A stretch of 46,680 bases of DNA from a virus. Each line of letters starts with the position of its first letter. The stretch's first letter is position 1. Location: positions 1 through 46,680 of the IMG/VR virus record IMGVR_UViG_3300017971_000394. One strand, written 5' to 3'. The notes beneath the pieces were generated by a model. That model was not told where the DNA came from, searched no databases, and worked only from the letters and a program-made list of their open reading frames with translations. Of this stretch, positions 1-7,851 are shown piece by piece. A program made the position numbers and the translations under genes.

Positions 1-67
1 AGCGCCGCCCGACATTTTTAGTTAATGGGCCGAAAAAGTTGTTATATTACGGGATGTTATAAAGGCG

Positions 68-1201
68 ATGAAAAATATACCAATAAAATGCAAGGGACAA
101 CGCTATGTTTCTATAAATAAACTAAAATCCTTTCAGGGGAACCTAAAAGAGCTAAAGAAGGATGAGTTTGAGAAGTTGAAACGATCAATCTTGAAGTATG
201 GTTTTAGTTTCCCAGTATTTGTGTGGAAACATTCCATCCTTGACGGCCACCAGCGGTTGTTTGTTGTCAAGGAAATGTTAAAGGAAGGATATGAAATCGG
301 GGACATTCCTATTGTTGAGATTGAAGCGAAAAACAAAACCGAAGCGGCCGAGAAGTTGCTGTTATTGAATTCCCGATATGCCCATATAACCGATGAGGGA
401 TTATATGAATTCTTAAACGAATATTCGGTTGACATAAATGAAATAAGTGACGATCTGGAATTACCCGACATTGATATCGATAATTTTATATCCGGATACC
501 TCGAGGAAGATGCTGGGGGATTGACTGATGATGATGAGATTCCCGAAGTGGACGAAGAACCTAAAACCAAGACGGGGGATCTATATGCTTTGGGCAACCA
601 CCGTTTATTGTGTGGGGATGCCACAAAGAAGGAAGATGTCGAGCGGTTGATGGATGGGAAGAAAGCGGACATGGTTTTTACGGATCCTCCGTATGGACTT
701 GGGGGATATGGGGGGCGCAAAAATATGGAATTGCGCGGGGATGATTTAGATCCCCAACAATTTTATCACTCTATTCCTGATGCTAAAGAATTATATGTAT
801 GGGGTCGAGCCGAGAATTATGTTCATTTAAAATTTAAACCGCGAGACGTAATTGTGTGGGTTAAAAATAATTTTGGATTAGGAAAGGGGTACAGGGGGCA
901 ATATGAAATGTGTTTTTATAAAGGCGATTTTAATGGTTCTGATAGCGATGTTTGGCAGATTCCTAAAGACACAGGTTATCAACACCCCACACAAAAACCC
1001 GTGTTGCTTGCCGAAAGAGCCATAAAAAACAGCAATCAGTATTCGGTGTTGGATTTGTTCTTAGGTTCCGGCTCAACGTTAATCGCCTGCGAAAAAACAA
1101 ACCGCAAATGTTACGGAATGGAGATAGACCCCCATTATTGTGATGTAATCGTCAAGCGTTGGGAAGATTACACCGGGAACAAGGCAGAACTTATTAAATG
1201 A
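68..1201 (+). CDS. ParB-like/DNA N4- or N6-methyltransferase fusion
   Basis: The 377-residue protein joins an N-terminal ParB/sulfiredoxin-like domain (ILDGHQR at residues 57-63) to a C-terminal amino-methyltransferase. The catalytic motif DPPY is at 206-209, HPTQKP at 306-311 and the SAM-binding FLGSGST at 331-337. With DPPY before the FxGxG motif, it follows the beta-class order. Family knowledge says such proteins transfer a methyl group from SAM to adenine N6 or cytosine N4 in DNA. In a phage this usually protects the genome from host restriction or marks packaged DNA. The stop overlaps the next start (ATGA), so it is probably co-translated with the terminase genes. The target sequence cannot be read from the protein. 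Confidence 0.9.
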   Translation: MKNIPIKCKGQRYVSINKLKSFQGNLKELKKDEFEKLKRSILKYGFSFPVFVWKHSILDGHQRLFVVKEMLKEGYEIGDIPIVEIEAKNKTEAAEKLLLLNSRYAHITDEGLYEFLNEYSVDINEISDDLELPDIDIDNFISGYLEEDAGGLTDDDEIPEVDEEPKTKTGDLYALGNHRLLCGDATKKEDVERLMDGKKADMVFTDPPYGLGGYGGRKNMELRGDDLDPQQFYHSIPDAKELYVWGRAENYVHLKFKPRDVIVWVKNNFGLGKGYRGQYEMCFYKGDFNGSDSDVWQIPKDTGYQHPTQKPVLLAERAIKNSNQYSVLDLFLGSGSTLIACEKTNRKCYGMEIDPHYCDVIVKRWEDYTGNKAELIK

Positions 1202-1692
1202 ACCAGGCAGAGTTTGCAAAACATATCGGAGTATCACAACCCAGAGTTGTCAGCTATATCAAAAATGGCAAGTTAAAAGAGTCTATTACCAAAAATGGGC
1301 GTTTTTACGATATAGACCCAGAAATTGCAAAAAGAGAACTGGGGCAGAACCTGGACCCGATAAAGTCTTCTAATAAAACAAATAAAAATAAAAAAACATC
1401 TGTGCCGCCCGTTAAGGCTGGAATGGATTATAGTGTTGGGCGTGCGGTAGATCAACAATATAAGGCGGGATTGCGCAAGTTGGAATATGAAATAAAAAGG
1501 GGGAAACTAATAGAAGCCGATCAGGTCCGGAAGGATGCTGACAAGGCGGCGCGGTTGGTCAAGGAAAAGGTTAACGCCTGGCCGGGGCGGGTATCGGCCC
1601 TGGTAGCCGCCGAGGATGATCAGTTTAAGTGTGAACAGATTCTAAAGAAGGAATGTAATGAACTCTTAGACGAAATATCGGAGGGGTTATAA
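1198..1692 (+). CDS. Terminase small subunit, Nu1-like
   Basis: This 164-residue protein starts with a helix-turn-helix (residues about 3-24, AEFAKHIGVSQPRVVSYIK) followed by a charged linker and a helical C-terminal half. That matches the plan of lambda gpNu1: a winged-HTH DNA recognition domain plus an oligomerisation and large-subunit contact region. Lambda-type phages place this gene just upstream of the GpA-type large terminase, as here, with one tiny gene in between. Its inferred role is to recognise the packaging site and recruit the large subunit. The start overlaps the methyltransferase stop by four bases. The HTH and position support the call; sequence identity to Nu1 was not tested. 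Confidence 0.75.
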   Translation: MNQAEFAKHIGVSQPRVVSYIKNGKLKESITKNGRFYDIDPEIAKRELGQNLDPIKSSNKTNKNKKTSVPPVKAGMDYSVGRAVDQQYKAGLRKLEYEIKRGKLIEADQVRKDADKAARLVKEKVNAWPGRVSALVAAEDDQFKCEQILKKECNELLDEISEGL

Positions 1693-1693
1693 A

Positions 1694-1936
1694 ATGTGGA
1701 TAAAATCAAAAAAATATGAAGAGCTTTTAGATGAAATATATGAACAAAAAAAATCAATTAATCATTTGGCCCATATACTTGCCGCTGTTATTTTACAAAA
1801 ACACAATGGGATAGTTGAAATTGTTACCCCTTCTCTAACGGGGGCCTCTATTCATTGGGAAAATAAAGAAAACCATACAATAGAAATTAAAGCAAAACAA
1901 TATTTGCAAGGGCCCGCAGATATCATATCTCCATAA
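1694..1936 (+). CDS. Small hypothetical protein between terminase subunits
   Basis: This 80-residue protein is not recognised. It begins one base after the stop of the small terminase gene, and GAGGGG lies about 8 bases upstream of its ATG. The N-terminal half is lysine- and glutamate-rich and probably helical (KKYEELLDEIYEQKKSINHL). The C-terminal half has short beta-like stretches. The large terminase starts nine bases downstream, so it belongs to the packaging operon. A role in packaging is only implied by its position. Confidence 0.6.
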   Translation: MWIKSKKYEELLDEIYEQKKSINHLAHILAAVILQKHNGIVEIVTPSLTGASIHWENKENHTIEIKAKQYLQGPADIISP

Positions 1937-1945
1937 TTTAAAAAT

Positions 1946-3853
1946 ATGACTATCTATCTTGACACATTCAAACAGGCTATAAAACCCGACCCGTATATTA
2001 CCATTTCCGAGTGGGCGGAAGCAAACTTTGTTTTGCCAAAGGAATCCACAAAGGAGCATGGCAAGTATCGGATTGATCGCACCCCGTTTGTGCGCGAGGT
2101 GCTTGACGAATTGTCTCCGATGTCAGCCGCCAGCGAGGTTGTATTGATTAAACCGACCCAGTTGGCCGGAACGACTATCGGGATTATATTTTTGATGTGC
2201 ATTGCCGATTTATATCCAGGGCCGTGCCTGTTTATTACTGTGACAGAAAGTCTTGCAAAGCGGTTTTCTAAAAAGCGCATTACGCCGTCCATAAAATTAA
2301 TTCCGTGCCTGAAAGACAAGATTAAAACCATGAAGACCCGCGACAGCCAAAACACTATTTTGGTTAAAGAGTTTCCGGGCGGGTCATGGTTATTGGCCGG
2401 GTCGAATGCGGCGGCATCGTATCGATCCGAACCGGCTAAGTATGTCATATTGGATGACTATGACGGCTTTGATATGGACATCGAGGGCGAGGGCGATCCG
2501 GGCGAGCTGGCTGACAGGCGTACCGGTTCGTTTGCCGACAGCAAGATTTACAAAAACAGCACACCAACCGTAAAGGGCGCATCCAATATTGAGCGCGATT
2601 GGGAAAACACCAGCCAAGGGTTATTCCAGGTTCCCTGCCCGCACTGTATGGAATATCAATACCTTGTATGGGGTGGCAAGGATAGCAGTTTCGGGATTAA
2701 GTTTACGCGGGACGATAACGGTCAGGTGGACGAGGTTTGGTATGAATGCAAGTTTTGCCATAACCGTATAGACGAGCATAAAAAACCCTGGATGTTGGAG
2801 CGCGGCAAGTACGTTCATAAATATCCGGAAAGGACATCAAAGCGCGGTTTTAAATATAATGCGTTATATAGCCCGTTGGGTTGGAAAAATACATGGAAGA
2901 TCATTACCGAGAAATTCCTTGCGGCAACGAGAGAGGCCAAAGAGGGAAAACCCCAAAAGCTAAAAGCCTGGACTAATACCATGATGGCTGATTCGTGGGA
3001 GGAACGCGGCGCTTCCCCCGAATGGGAAGTCTTGAGCCAGCGCAGGGAGACATACGCGGAGAAATTCGTTCCCCATGACGGGTTATTTCTGTCGTGTGGC
3101 GTTGATACTCAGGATAACCGACTGGCGGTATTAGTCCGGGCCTGGGGGGTGGGTGAAGAAAGTTGGCTGATATATCATACGGAAATTTGGGGAGATCCGA
3201 ACCAGGACGATGTTTGGGACAAGCTGGACATGATCTTAAACGCCGGTTATCAGCATGAAAGCGGCCATGTCCTGCAAATTCAATCAACCTTTATCGATGC
3301 CATGGGGCATCGTACCCAGCCAGTGTATAATTATTGCCGGTTAAGAGCCCCGCGTATTTATGCCATTCAGGGCATCCCCGGCGAGAACAAACCGATTGTG
3401 GGGTTTAAGCCGACCCTTGTAGATGTTAACTTTGCCGGGCAGGTAATCAAGGAAGGTTGCCAGTTATGGAAAATAGGCGTTCATCAGGCCAAGGTGACGA
3501 TTTACAGCCGTTTAAACATGCCTGGGCATGGCGCCGGGGTGTATCATTGGCACCAAGCGGCTACGGATGAATATTTTAAGCAATTAACGGCCGAAAGGCT
3601 GGTTTTAAAGTACGTTAAGGGTTATCCCCGGTATGAGTGGACAAAAGAGCCGGGTCGGGCCAACGAGGCGCTTGATATCGAGGTTTATGCCTATGCGGCG
3701 GCGATTCGATACGGTATGAATCAGCCCGGATTTTGGCCCGAATTAAAGCGATATTTTGACGAAAAAAGCAAGAAAAAGGAAGAAAAGCCTATAATTACAC
3801 AGGAAAACGGCCGAAAATGGGTTGAACCTAAAACGGGATGGTTGAATAGATAG
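1946..3853 (+). CDS. Terminase large subunit, GpA-type
   Basis: The 635-residue protein fits the lambda gpA (Terminase_GpA) family in length and order of parts. An N-terminal ATPase carries a divergent P-loop (KPTQLAGTT, residues 69-77) and a Walker B-like strand (YVILDDYD, about 166-173). A cysteine pair cluster (CPHC ... CKFCH, about 231-273) resembles a zinc site. A nuclease domain begins near residue 384 (CGVDTQDNRL), where the aspartate is expected to bind metal. The enzyme cuts concatemeric DNA and drives it into the prohead through the portal. It is followed at once by three sugar-metabolism genes rather than by the connector gene, which is an unusual interruption of the packaging operon. 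Confidence 0.92.
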   Translation: MTIYLDTFKQAIKPDPYITISEWAEANFVLPKESTKEHGKYRIDRTPFVREVLDELSPMSAASEVVLIKPTQLAGTTIGIIFLMCIADLYPGPCLFITVTESLAKRFSKKRITPSIKLIPCLKDKIKTMKTRDSQNTILVKEFPGGSWLLAGSNAAASYRSEPAKYVILDDYDGFDMDIEGEGDPGELADRRTGSFADSKIYKNSTPTVKGASNIERDWENTSQGLFQVPCPHCMEYQYLVWGGKDSSFGIKFTRDDNGQVDEVWYECKFCHNRIDEHKKPWMLERGKYVHKYPERTSKRGFKYNALYSPLGWKNTWKIITEKFLAATREAKEGKPQKLKAWTNTMMADSWEERGASPEWEVLSQRRETYAEKFVPHDGLFLSCGVDTQDNRLAVLVRAWGVGEESWLIYHTEIWGDPNQDDVWDKLDMILNAGYQHESGHVLQIQSTFIDAMGHRTQPVYNYCRLRAPRIYAIQGIPGENKPIVGFKPTLVDVNFAGQVIKEGCQLWKIGVHQAKVTIYSRLNMPGHGAGVYHWHQAATDEYFKQLTAERLVLKYVKGYPRYEWTKEPGRANEALDIEVYAYAAAIRYGMNQPGFWPELKRYFDEKSKKKEEKPIITQENGRKWVEPKTGWLNR

Positions 3854-3856
3854 AAT

Positions 3857-4531
3857 ATGTTAGCGATTATACCTGCCAGGGGCGGCTCAAAAGCGTTGCC
3901 CCGTAAAAACATTAAAGAATTAAAGGGCAAACCGCTGCTATTTCATACAATCGACCAGGCAAATCAGTCAATACTTGTATCAAAGATAATAGTTTCAACT
4001 GATTGTAGTATTATAGCATCATGGGCATCATGGTATAATACCAAAGTTGTAATGCGACCCGCTGAATTAGCCCAGGATGATACTCCGGTTGCGGATGCCG
4101 TTATTTTTACCATTGAACAAGAAGAACAATCCGTCGATAACGTGGTTATCCTTCAACCGACTTCGCCGCTCAGAACATCCAACGATATTGATGCCTGTAT
4201 TTTAATGTTTTTCGAAAAGAAAGCCGATTCTGTGATCAGTTTTACCAAAGAAACCCATCCCATTGAGTGGCATAAGCGCATTTTGAATGACGGGCGGTTA
4301 ATGACCATTATGGGTAAAGAAACGTACCAGCGCCAGGATTATTGCGAAAGCTATTATCCTAACGGCGCGGTTTATGTCTTTAAGTACGATTTGATTAAGC
4401 GTAAAGAGTATTATACCGACAGGACGTATGCGTATATTATGCCAGCCGATAGGTCGGTTGACATTGATACCATAGACGATTTTGAATATGCCGAATATTT
4501 AATGGAGAAAAAAGCAAATGAAATCCGATAA
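3857..4531 (+). CDS. CMP-sugar synthetase-like (acylneuraminate cytidylyltransferase family)
   Basis: The 224-residue protein opens with the nucleotide-binding signature IIPARGGSKALPRKNI and ends with a VDIDTIDDFEYAEYL-type segment. Both are typical of CMP-N-acetylneuraminate/CMP-KDO cytidylyltransferases. Length is normal for the family. The reaction would be CTP plus a nonulosonic or related sugar giving a CMP-sugar and pyrophosphate, in the cytoplasm. It starts three bases after the terminase stop and overlaps the next gene by 14 bases, so it heads a three-gene sugar cassette. It could serve modification of lipopolysaccharide by the lysogen, or of phage structures. Substrate identity is not readable here. 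Confidence 0.85.
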   Translation: MLAIIPARGGSKALPRKNIKELKGKPLLFHTIDQANQSILVSKIIVSTDCSIIASWASWYNTKVVMRPAELAQDDTPVADAVIFTIEQEEQSVDNVVILQPTSPLRTSNDIDACILMFFEKKADSVISFTKETHPIEWHKRILNDGRLMTIMGKETYQRQDYCESYYPNGAVYVFKYDLIKRKEYYTDRTYAYIMPADRSVDIDTIDDFEYAEYLMEKKANEIR

Positions 4532-5165
4532 ATCAATTTTGTTTTTTGGCAGGAAGGATCATCCCGACTGTTATGTAGTTTACGATTTTCTAAAGAACAA
4601 TTTTTCAGACGTTTTCCCGATTTGGAATAGGGCGGGCGACGAAATCGGTTGGTGGCAGGGCGATTATATAATTTCGTATTTGTCAAAATATATCATCCCG
4701 AAGCATCTTATTGACAGCGCTTCTGTAGCTGCCATAAACTTTCACCCCGGATCGCCGCAATATCCGGGCATTGGTTGTGTTAATTTTGCGCTTTATGAAA
4801 ACGCCGACTCGTTTGGTGTAACCTGTCATTTTATGGATGAACTTCCTGACACCGGGGGGGTGATTAGAGAAAGATGGTTCCCGATATTTAAAACGGATAA
4901 TGTGACAACACTTCTAATCCGGACATATGATTATCTGCTTATTTTGTTTTACGAAGTGTGTATGGACATTTTGTTTAATTATCCCCTTGAGTCCAGGGAT
5001 AAATGGTTTCGCAAACCGTTTACGCGCAAGCAGTTGGATGAATTGGCGACAATAACTCCGGATATGTCCAAAGACGAAGTTTATAGGCGCATCCGGGCGA
5101 CAACCTACAAACAATGGAAACCAAAGGTTAAACTGCATGAATTTGAATTTGAACATACAGGATAA
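4518..5165 (+). CDS. Formyltransferase-like protein (Formyl_trans_N fold)
   Basis: The 215-residue protein resembles the N-terminal catalytic domain of methionyl-tRNA and sugar N-formyltransferases. The expected catalytic triad is visible: N74 and H76 in INFHPGSP, and D111 in LPDTGGVI. The C-terminal domain that binds tRNA in methionyl-tRNA formyltransferase is absent, so a small-molecule, probably amino-sugar, substrate is more likely. The formyl donor in this family is 10-formyltetrahydrofolate. It overlaps the CMP-sugar synthetase-like gene upstream and the DUF115-like gene downstream, implying translational coupling and one pathway. The function is inferred from motif and context. Confidence 0.82.
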   Translation: MKSDKSILFFGRKDHPDCYVVYDFLKNNFSDVFPIWNRAGDEIGWWQGDYIISYLSKYIIPKHLIDSASVAAINFHPGSPQYPGIGCVNFALYENADSFGVTCHFMDELPDTGGVIRERWFPIFKTDNVTTLLIRTYDYLLILFYEVCMDILFNYPLESRDKWFRKPFTRKQLDELATITPDMSKDEVYRRIRATTYKQWKPKVKLHEFEFEHTG

Positions 5166-5715
5166 GGCCGTACACATTATCGGCAGGGCCTCCGGCTGGG
5201 AGTTGGCCCCGTTTAAACGGGATGCTATTACATGGGGATTAACGGGTTTAGTGTTGCGCAGACCTGTTTCGGTGGTGATAGATATCCACGACTATACCAT
5301 GCTTGATCGTGAAACCGATCTGTTAAAAGATCACTTTAAGGAAGTGAGCAAGCGGGTTAATGCCTTGAAAATACCGTTTATTACCTGCTACAAAATTCCC
5401 GAAATACCTACAAGTTATGAATACCCATTAAAAAAGATATGCCGGGAATACCAGACCAATTATTTTAACAGCTCAATGGATTACGCCGTGGCCCTGGCTC
5501 TATACTGGGGGTTTAAGCATATCTGTATTTACGGGGTGCGGTTGGTTGACGAGGAGTATACCTATCAAAAACCGGGCATCGAATCATGGCTATCGTTTGC
5601 CAAAGGGTTAGGGGTAAAGGTCGAGGTGTTTGGAAAATCGGAAATATTCAAGATACCAAACCGGGAATTATACGGATATAATATGCCCCAGGATGATGGG
5701 TTGCTAACCGAATAA
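5137..5715 (+). CDS. DUF115-like / nucleotide-sugar-associated phage protein
   Basis: This 192-residue protein has a Rossmann-like start (AVHIIGRASGWELAPF). A conserved-looking block near residues 122-155 (WGFKHICIYGVRL and YQKPGIESWL) resembles DUF115/MptE-like proteins and phage proteins next to glycosyltransferases. It overlaps the formyltransferase-like gene by 29 bases and closes the sugar cassette between terminase and connector. A role in transfer or handling of the modified sugar is inferred from neighbours only. No catalytic residues can be assigned with confidence. Confidence 0.6.
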   Translation: MNLNLNIQDKAVHIIGRASGWELAPFKRDAITWGLTGLVLRRPVSVVIDIHDYTMLDRETDLLKDHFKEVSKRVNALKIPFITCYKIPEIPTSYEYPLKKICREYQTNYFNSSMDYAVALALYWGFKHICIYGVRLVDEEYTYQKPGIESWLSFAKGLGVKVEVFGKSEIFKIPNRELYGYNMPQDDGLLTE

Positions 5716-5727
5716 GGATAAAAATAT

Positions 5728-5952
5728 ATGGGTACTGGATCGGGCAATAATAGCAAAGTTCTGATCGGTAGGAAGGCCATTTGCAGTCATTTAGATGATA
5801 TTTCTATTCCTATGTTTTATAAATTTATTAAAATGGGGATGCCGGCGATTGTTATCGATGGCCATTGGTATGCCCATGCCGATAACCTGGATAAATGGTT
5901 TCAAAAACTAACATTTGCCCATATGAAAGACATCCCCCAAGAAGCCGAATAA
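5728..5952 (+). CDS. Small HTH DNA-binding protein (excisionase-like/HTH_17)
   Basis: The 74-residue protein has the look of a MerR/excisionase-type winged helix. The segment IGRKAICSHLDDISIPMFYKFIKMG is followed by a wing and AHADNLDKWF, which matches the usual ending of HTH_17 domains. It lies directly upstream of the repeat-and-promoter region that precedes the head genes. It may therefore control that promoter, or act as a second small terminase-like DNA binder. The start is supported by an AAGGATAA sequence upstream. Confidence 0.65.
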   Translation: MGTGSGNNSKVLIGRKAICSHLDDISIPMFYKFIKMGMPAIVIDGHWYAHADNLDKWFQKLTFAHMKDIPQEAE

Positions 5953-5984
5953 AAAACCCCTGTCAAGTCATTTAGTGTAACAAT

Positions 5985-6028
5985 TCTGTTACATATCTGT
6001 TACAATTCTATTACATTTCTGTTCAAAT
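5985..6028 (+). repeat. Four 11-bp tandem repeats upstream of the head-gene promoter
   Basis: Four contiguous 11-base units are read here: TCTGTTACATA, TCTGTTACAAT, TCTATTACATT and TCTGTTCAAAT. The spacing is one helical turn, so a bound protein would line up on one face of the DNA. The repeats lie just upstream of an extended -10 promoter and downstream of a small HTH gene. They look like operator or activator sites. The repeat pattern is direct observation; the role is inference. Confidence 0.7.
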
Positions 6029-6049
6029 CAATAAAACCCCAAAAACCTA

Positions 6050-6075
6050 TGTTATAATACGTTCAATTATTGAAC
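6050..6075 (+). promoter_or_regulatory. Extended -10 promoter with a 15-bp palindromic operator candidate
   Basis: TGTTATAAT at 6050-6058 is a perfect extended -10 element (TGnTATAAT). It is followed at 6061-6075 by GTTCAATTATTGAAC, a perfect dyad placed about where transcription would start. No good -35 is visible, which suits either an extended -10 promoter or activation from the upstream 11-bp repeats. AAAACCCC at 6033-6040 and GGGGTTTT at 6091-6098 could also pair in DNA or RNA. The promoter would drive the connector-portal-capsid operon starting at 6101. Confidence 0.65.
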
Positions 6076-6100
6076 ACTATTATATTTTTATGGGGTTTTT

Positions 6101-6328
6101 ATGTATGATTCCCGCGCAACCTTAGTCGCACGATTGGATGATATTCGCACCGAGATTGCCAAGGCCCGCAAGGCAATTTCGTACACTACCGCACCGGGTC
6201 ATTCCCTGACACGTTCCTATCAGACACTACTCCAAGAAGAAAAAGACATCCTCGAACAAATAAACGCGATTGATTCCAAAACTTCCGGTGGAATGTTTAA
6301 CCGGGCGGAGTTTATTGACCCGACATGA
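6101..6328 (+). CDS. gpW-like head-tail connector protein
   Basis: The 75-residue protein has the size and layout of lambda gpW: an N-terminal helix, a short hairpin region (ISYTTAPGHSLTRS) and a second helix with a basic/aromatic tail. In lambda the gene order is Nu1-A-W-B, and this gene lies directly before the portal (B) gene with an ATGA overlap. gpW plugs the portal after packaging and forms the site for tail attachment. The call rests on size, predicted shape and position; identity to gpW is low by eye. Confidence 0.65.
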   Translation: MYDSRATLVARLDDIRTEIAKARKAISYTTAPGHSLTRSYQTLLQEEKDILEQINAIDSKTSGGMFNRAEFIDPT

Positions 6329-7851
6329 TGACACGCAAACCATTAGACCCGTTACTGCCCGAAGTTCGACAAAACTTTCTTGACCGTGCCATCGGCTGGG
6401 TATCTCCGAAGGTTGGCAACCAAAGAATGCTTGAACGCATCCGCATGGCTCTGGCGTTGCAATACAAAGGGGCCAGTGTGGGGCGGTTGCGGTCCAACTG
6501 GATTTTGGGCGAGGAAGACCCGACCCCGGACATTTGGGAACTCGAAACCCTGCGAAACCGTTCCCGTGATTTAAATCGGAACGACCCTATTGCATCCGGC
6601 GCTACTGATACGATGGGATTCAATATCGTTGGCAGGGGTTTACGGCCCCAGGCGCGTATCCGGGCCGACAGGTTGGGTATATCCGAAAGCAGGGCTCGCA
6701 AACTATGCCATCAGGCCGAGATGGTTTGGGAGCAATGGATCCCGTTTGCCGATTCAGGCAACCGCTTGACATTCGATGAAATTCAATTTGTCGCTTTACG
6801 CAAGATTATCGAGGATGGCGAGGTAATTGGGTTGCCGGTGATGGCAACCGAACCGTGGCGAGAAATTAAGCGTTGCATCGAGCTGGTGGAGTGCAACCGC
6901 CTGATGTCGGACGATGTGGATGATGGTATTACCGTCGGGTCGCGCGGGCAACCCGTAACCTATCACATCAAAGAGGCTAACAGTGAAAAGATAAGAGACA
7001 TATCCGCCCTTGATATTGACGGCAGACCGAATGTTTTACACGTTTACGCCACAAAAAGGCCCGGCCAAAAGCGCGGGGTGCCGTTTTTGGCGCCCGTATT
7101 GAATTATTTCAAAGACCTGGCTGATTACCTGGAAGCTGAAGTCGTGGCCGCCCGGATTGCCGCCTGTCTTGCGGTGTTCATAACGAAAAACGATGCTTTC
7201 ACGGCGGCGTATAACTTGAGCGCGGGCGAGGTGGACGCGAACGATAAGCGGGTGCAGCAATTAGAACCGGGCATGATCGGATATTTAAAACCGGGTGAAG
7301 CAATTAATACCGTTGAACCTAAGCGCCCCGGTGATTCGTTTGAATCGTTCATTACAACTATGATGCGTATTATCGGCATATCGCTGGGGTTGCCCTATGA
7401 AGTTTTCGCCAAAGATTTCAGTAAAACCAATTATAGTAGTGCGCGGGCGGCGCTATTAGAGGCCCGGCGGATGTTTATGACCTGGCGGCAATGGTTCGCG
7501 GCGCGATTCTGTCAACCTGTCTGGAACCTGGTCATGGAAGAAGCCTTTTTGCGCGGAAAGTTTAAGGCAAACGGGTTTTACAACAATAAAGCCGAGTATT
7601 GCCGGTGCGCATGGATAGGCGGCGGCTGGGGTTGGGTCGATCCGGTCAAAGAGGTCGAAGCGTCGCGCAAAGCGATTGATTTCGGGCTGTCAACCCTGGC
7701 GGAAGAAGTGGCCGGGCAGGGCCGCGACTGGGAAGAAGTGCTTGAACAATTAGCGCACGAAACCGATCGCATAACGGAATTGGACGTAAAGATTTTAAGA
7801 ACCGGCAAAGCCAATGGAGGGAATCAGAATGCCTATGCCGACGAAGAATGA
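6325..7851 (+). CDS. Portal protein, lambda type
   Basis: The 508-residue length and several segments fit the lambda gpB portal family. These include RNRSRDLNRNDPIASGATDTM near residue 79, a central wing region, and a YEVFAKDFSKTNYSSARAAL block near 358 that closely follows the family pattern. Twelve copies form the ring through which DNA enters and to which the neck attaches. The start overlaps the gpW-like stop (ATGA). A second ATG follows one codon later and could equally be used. The end overlaps the protease gene by 23 bases. Confidence 0.93.
   Translation: MMTRKPLDPLLPEVRQNFLDRAIGWVSPKVGNQRMLERIRMALALQYKGASVGRLRSNWILGEEDPTPDIWELETLRNRSRDLNRNDPIASGATDTMGFNIVGRGLRPQARIRADRLGISESRARKLCHQAEMVWEQWIPFADSGNRLTFDEIQFVALRKIIEDGEVIGLPVMATEPWREIKRCIELVECNRLMSDDVDDGITVGSRGQPVTYHIKEANSEKIRDISALDIDGRPNVLHVYATKRPGQKRGVPFLAPVLNYFKDLADYLEAEVVAARIAACLAVFITKNDAFTAAYNLSAGEVDANDKRVQQLEPGMIGYLKPGEAINTVEPKRPGDSFESFITTMMRIIGISLGLPYEVFAKDFSKTNYSSARAALLEARRMFMTWRQWFAARFCQPVWNLVMEEAFLRGKFKANGFYNNKAEYCRCAWIGGGWGWVDPVKEVEASRKAIDFGLSTLAEEVAGQGRDWEEVLEQLAHETDRITELDVKILRTGKANGGNQNAYADEE

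Noticed and set aside
7814-7828. Start of the protease at the upstream ATG
   Set aside because: That ATG overlaps the GGAGGG ribosome site itself, which is well placed for the ATG at 7829.
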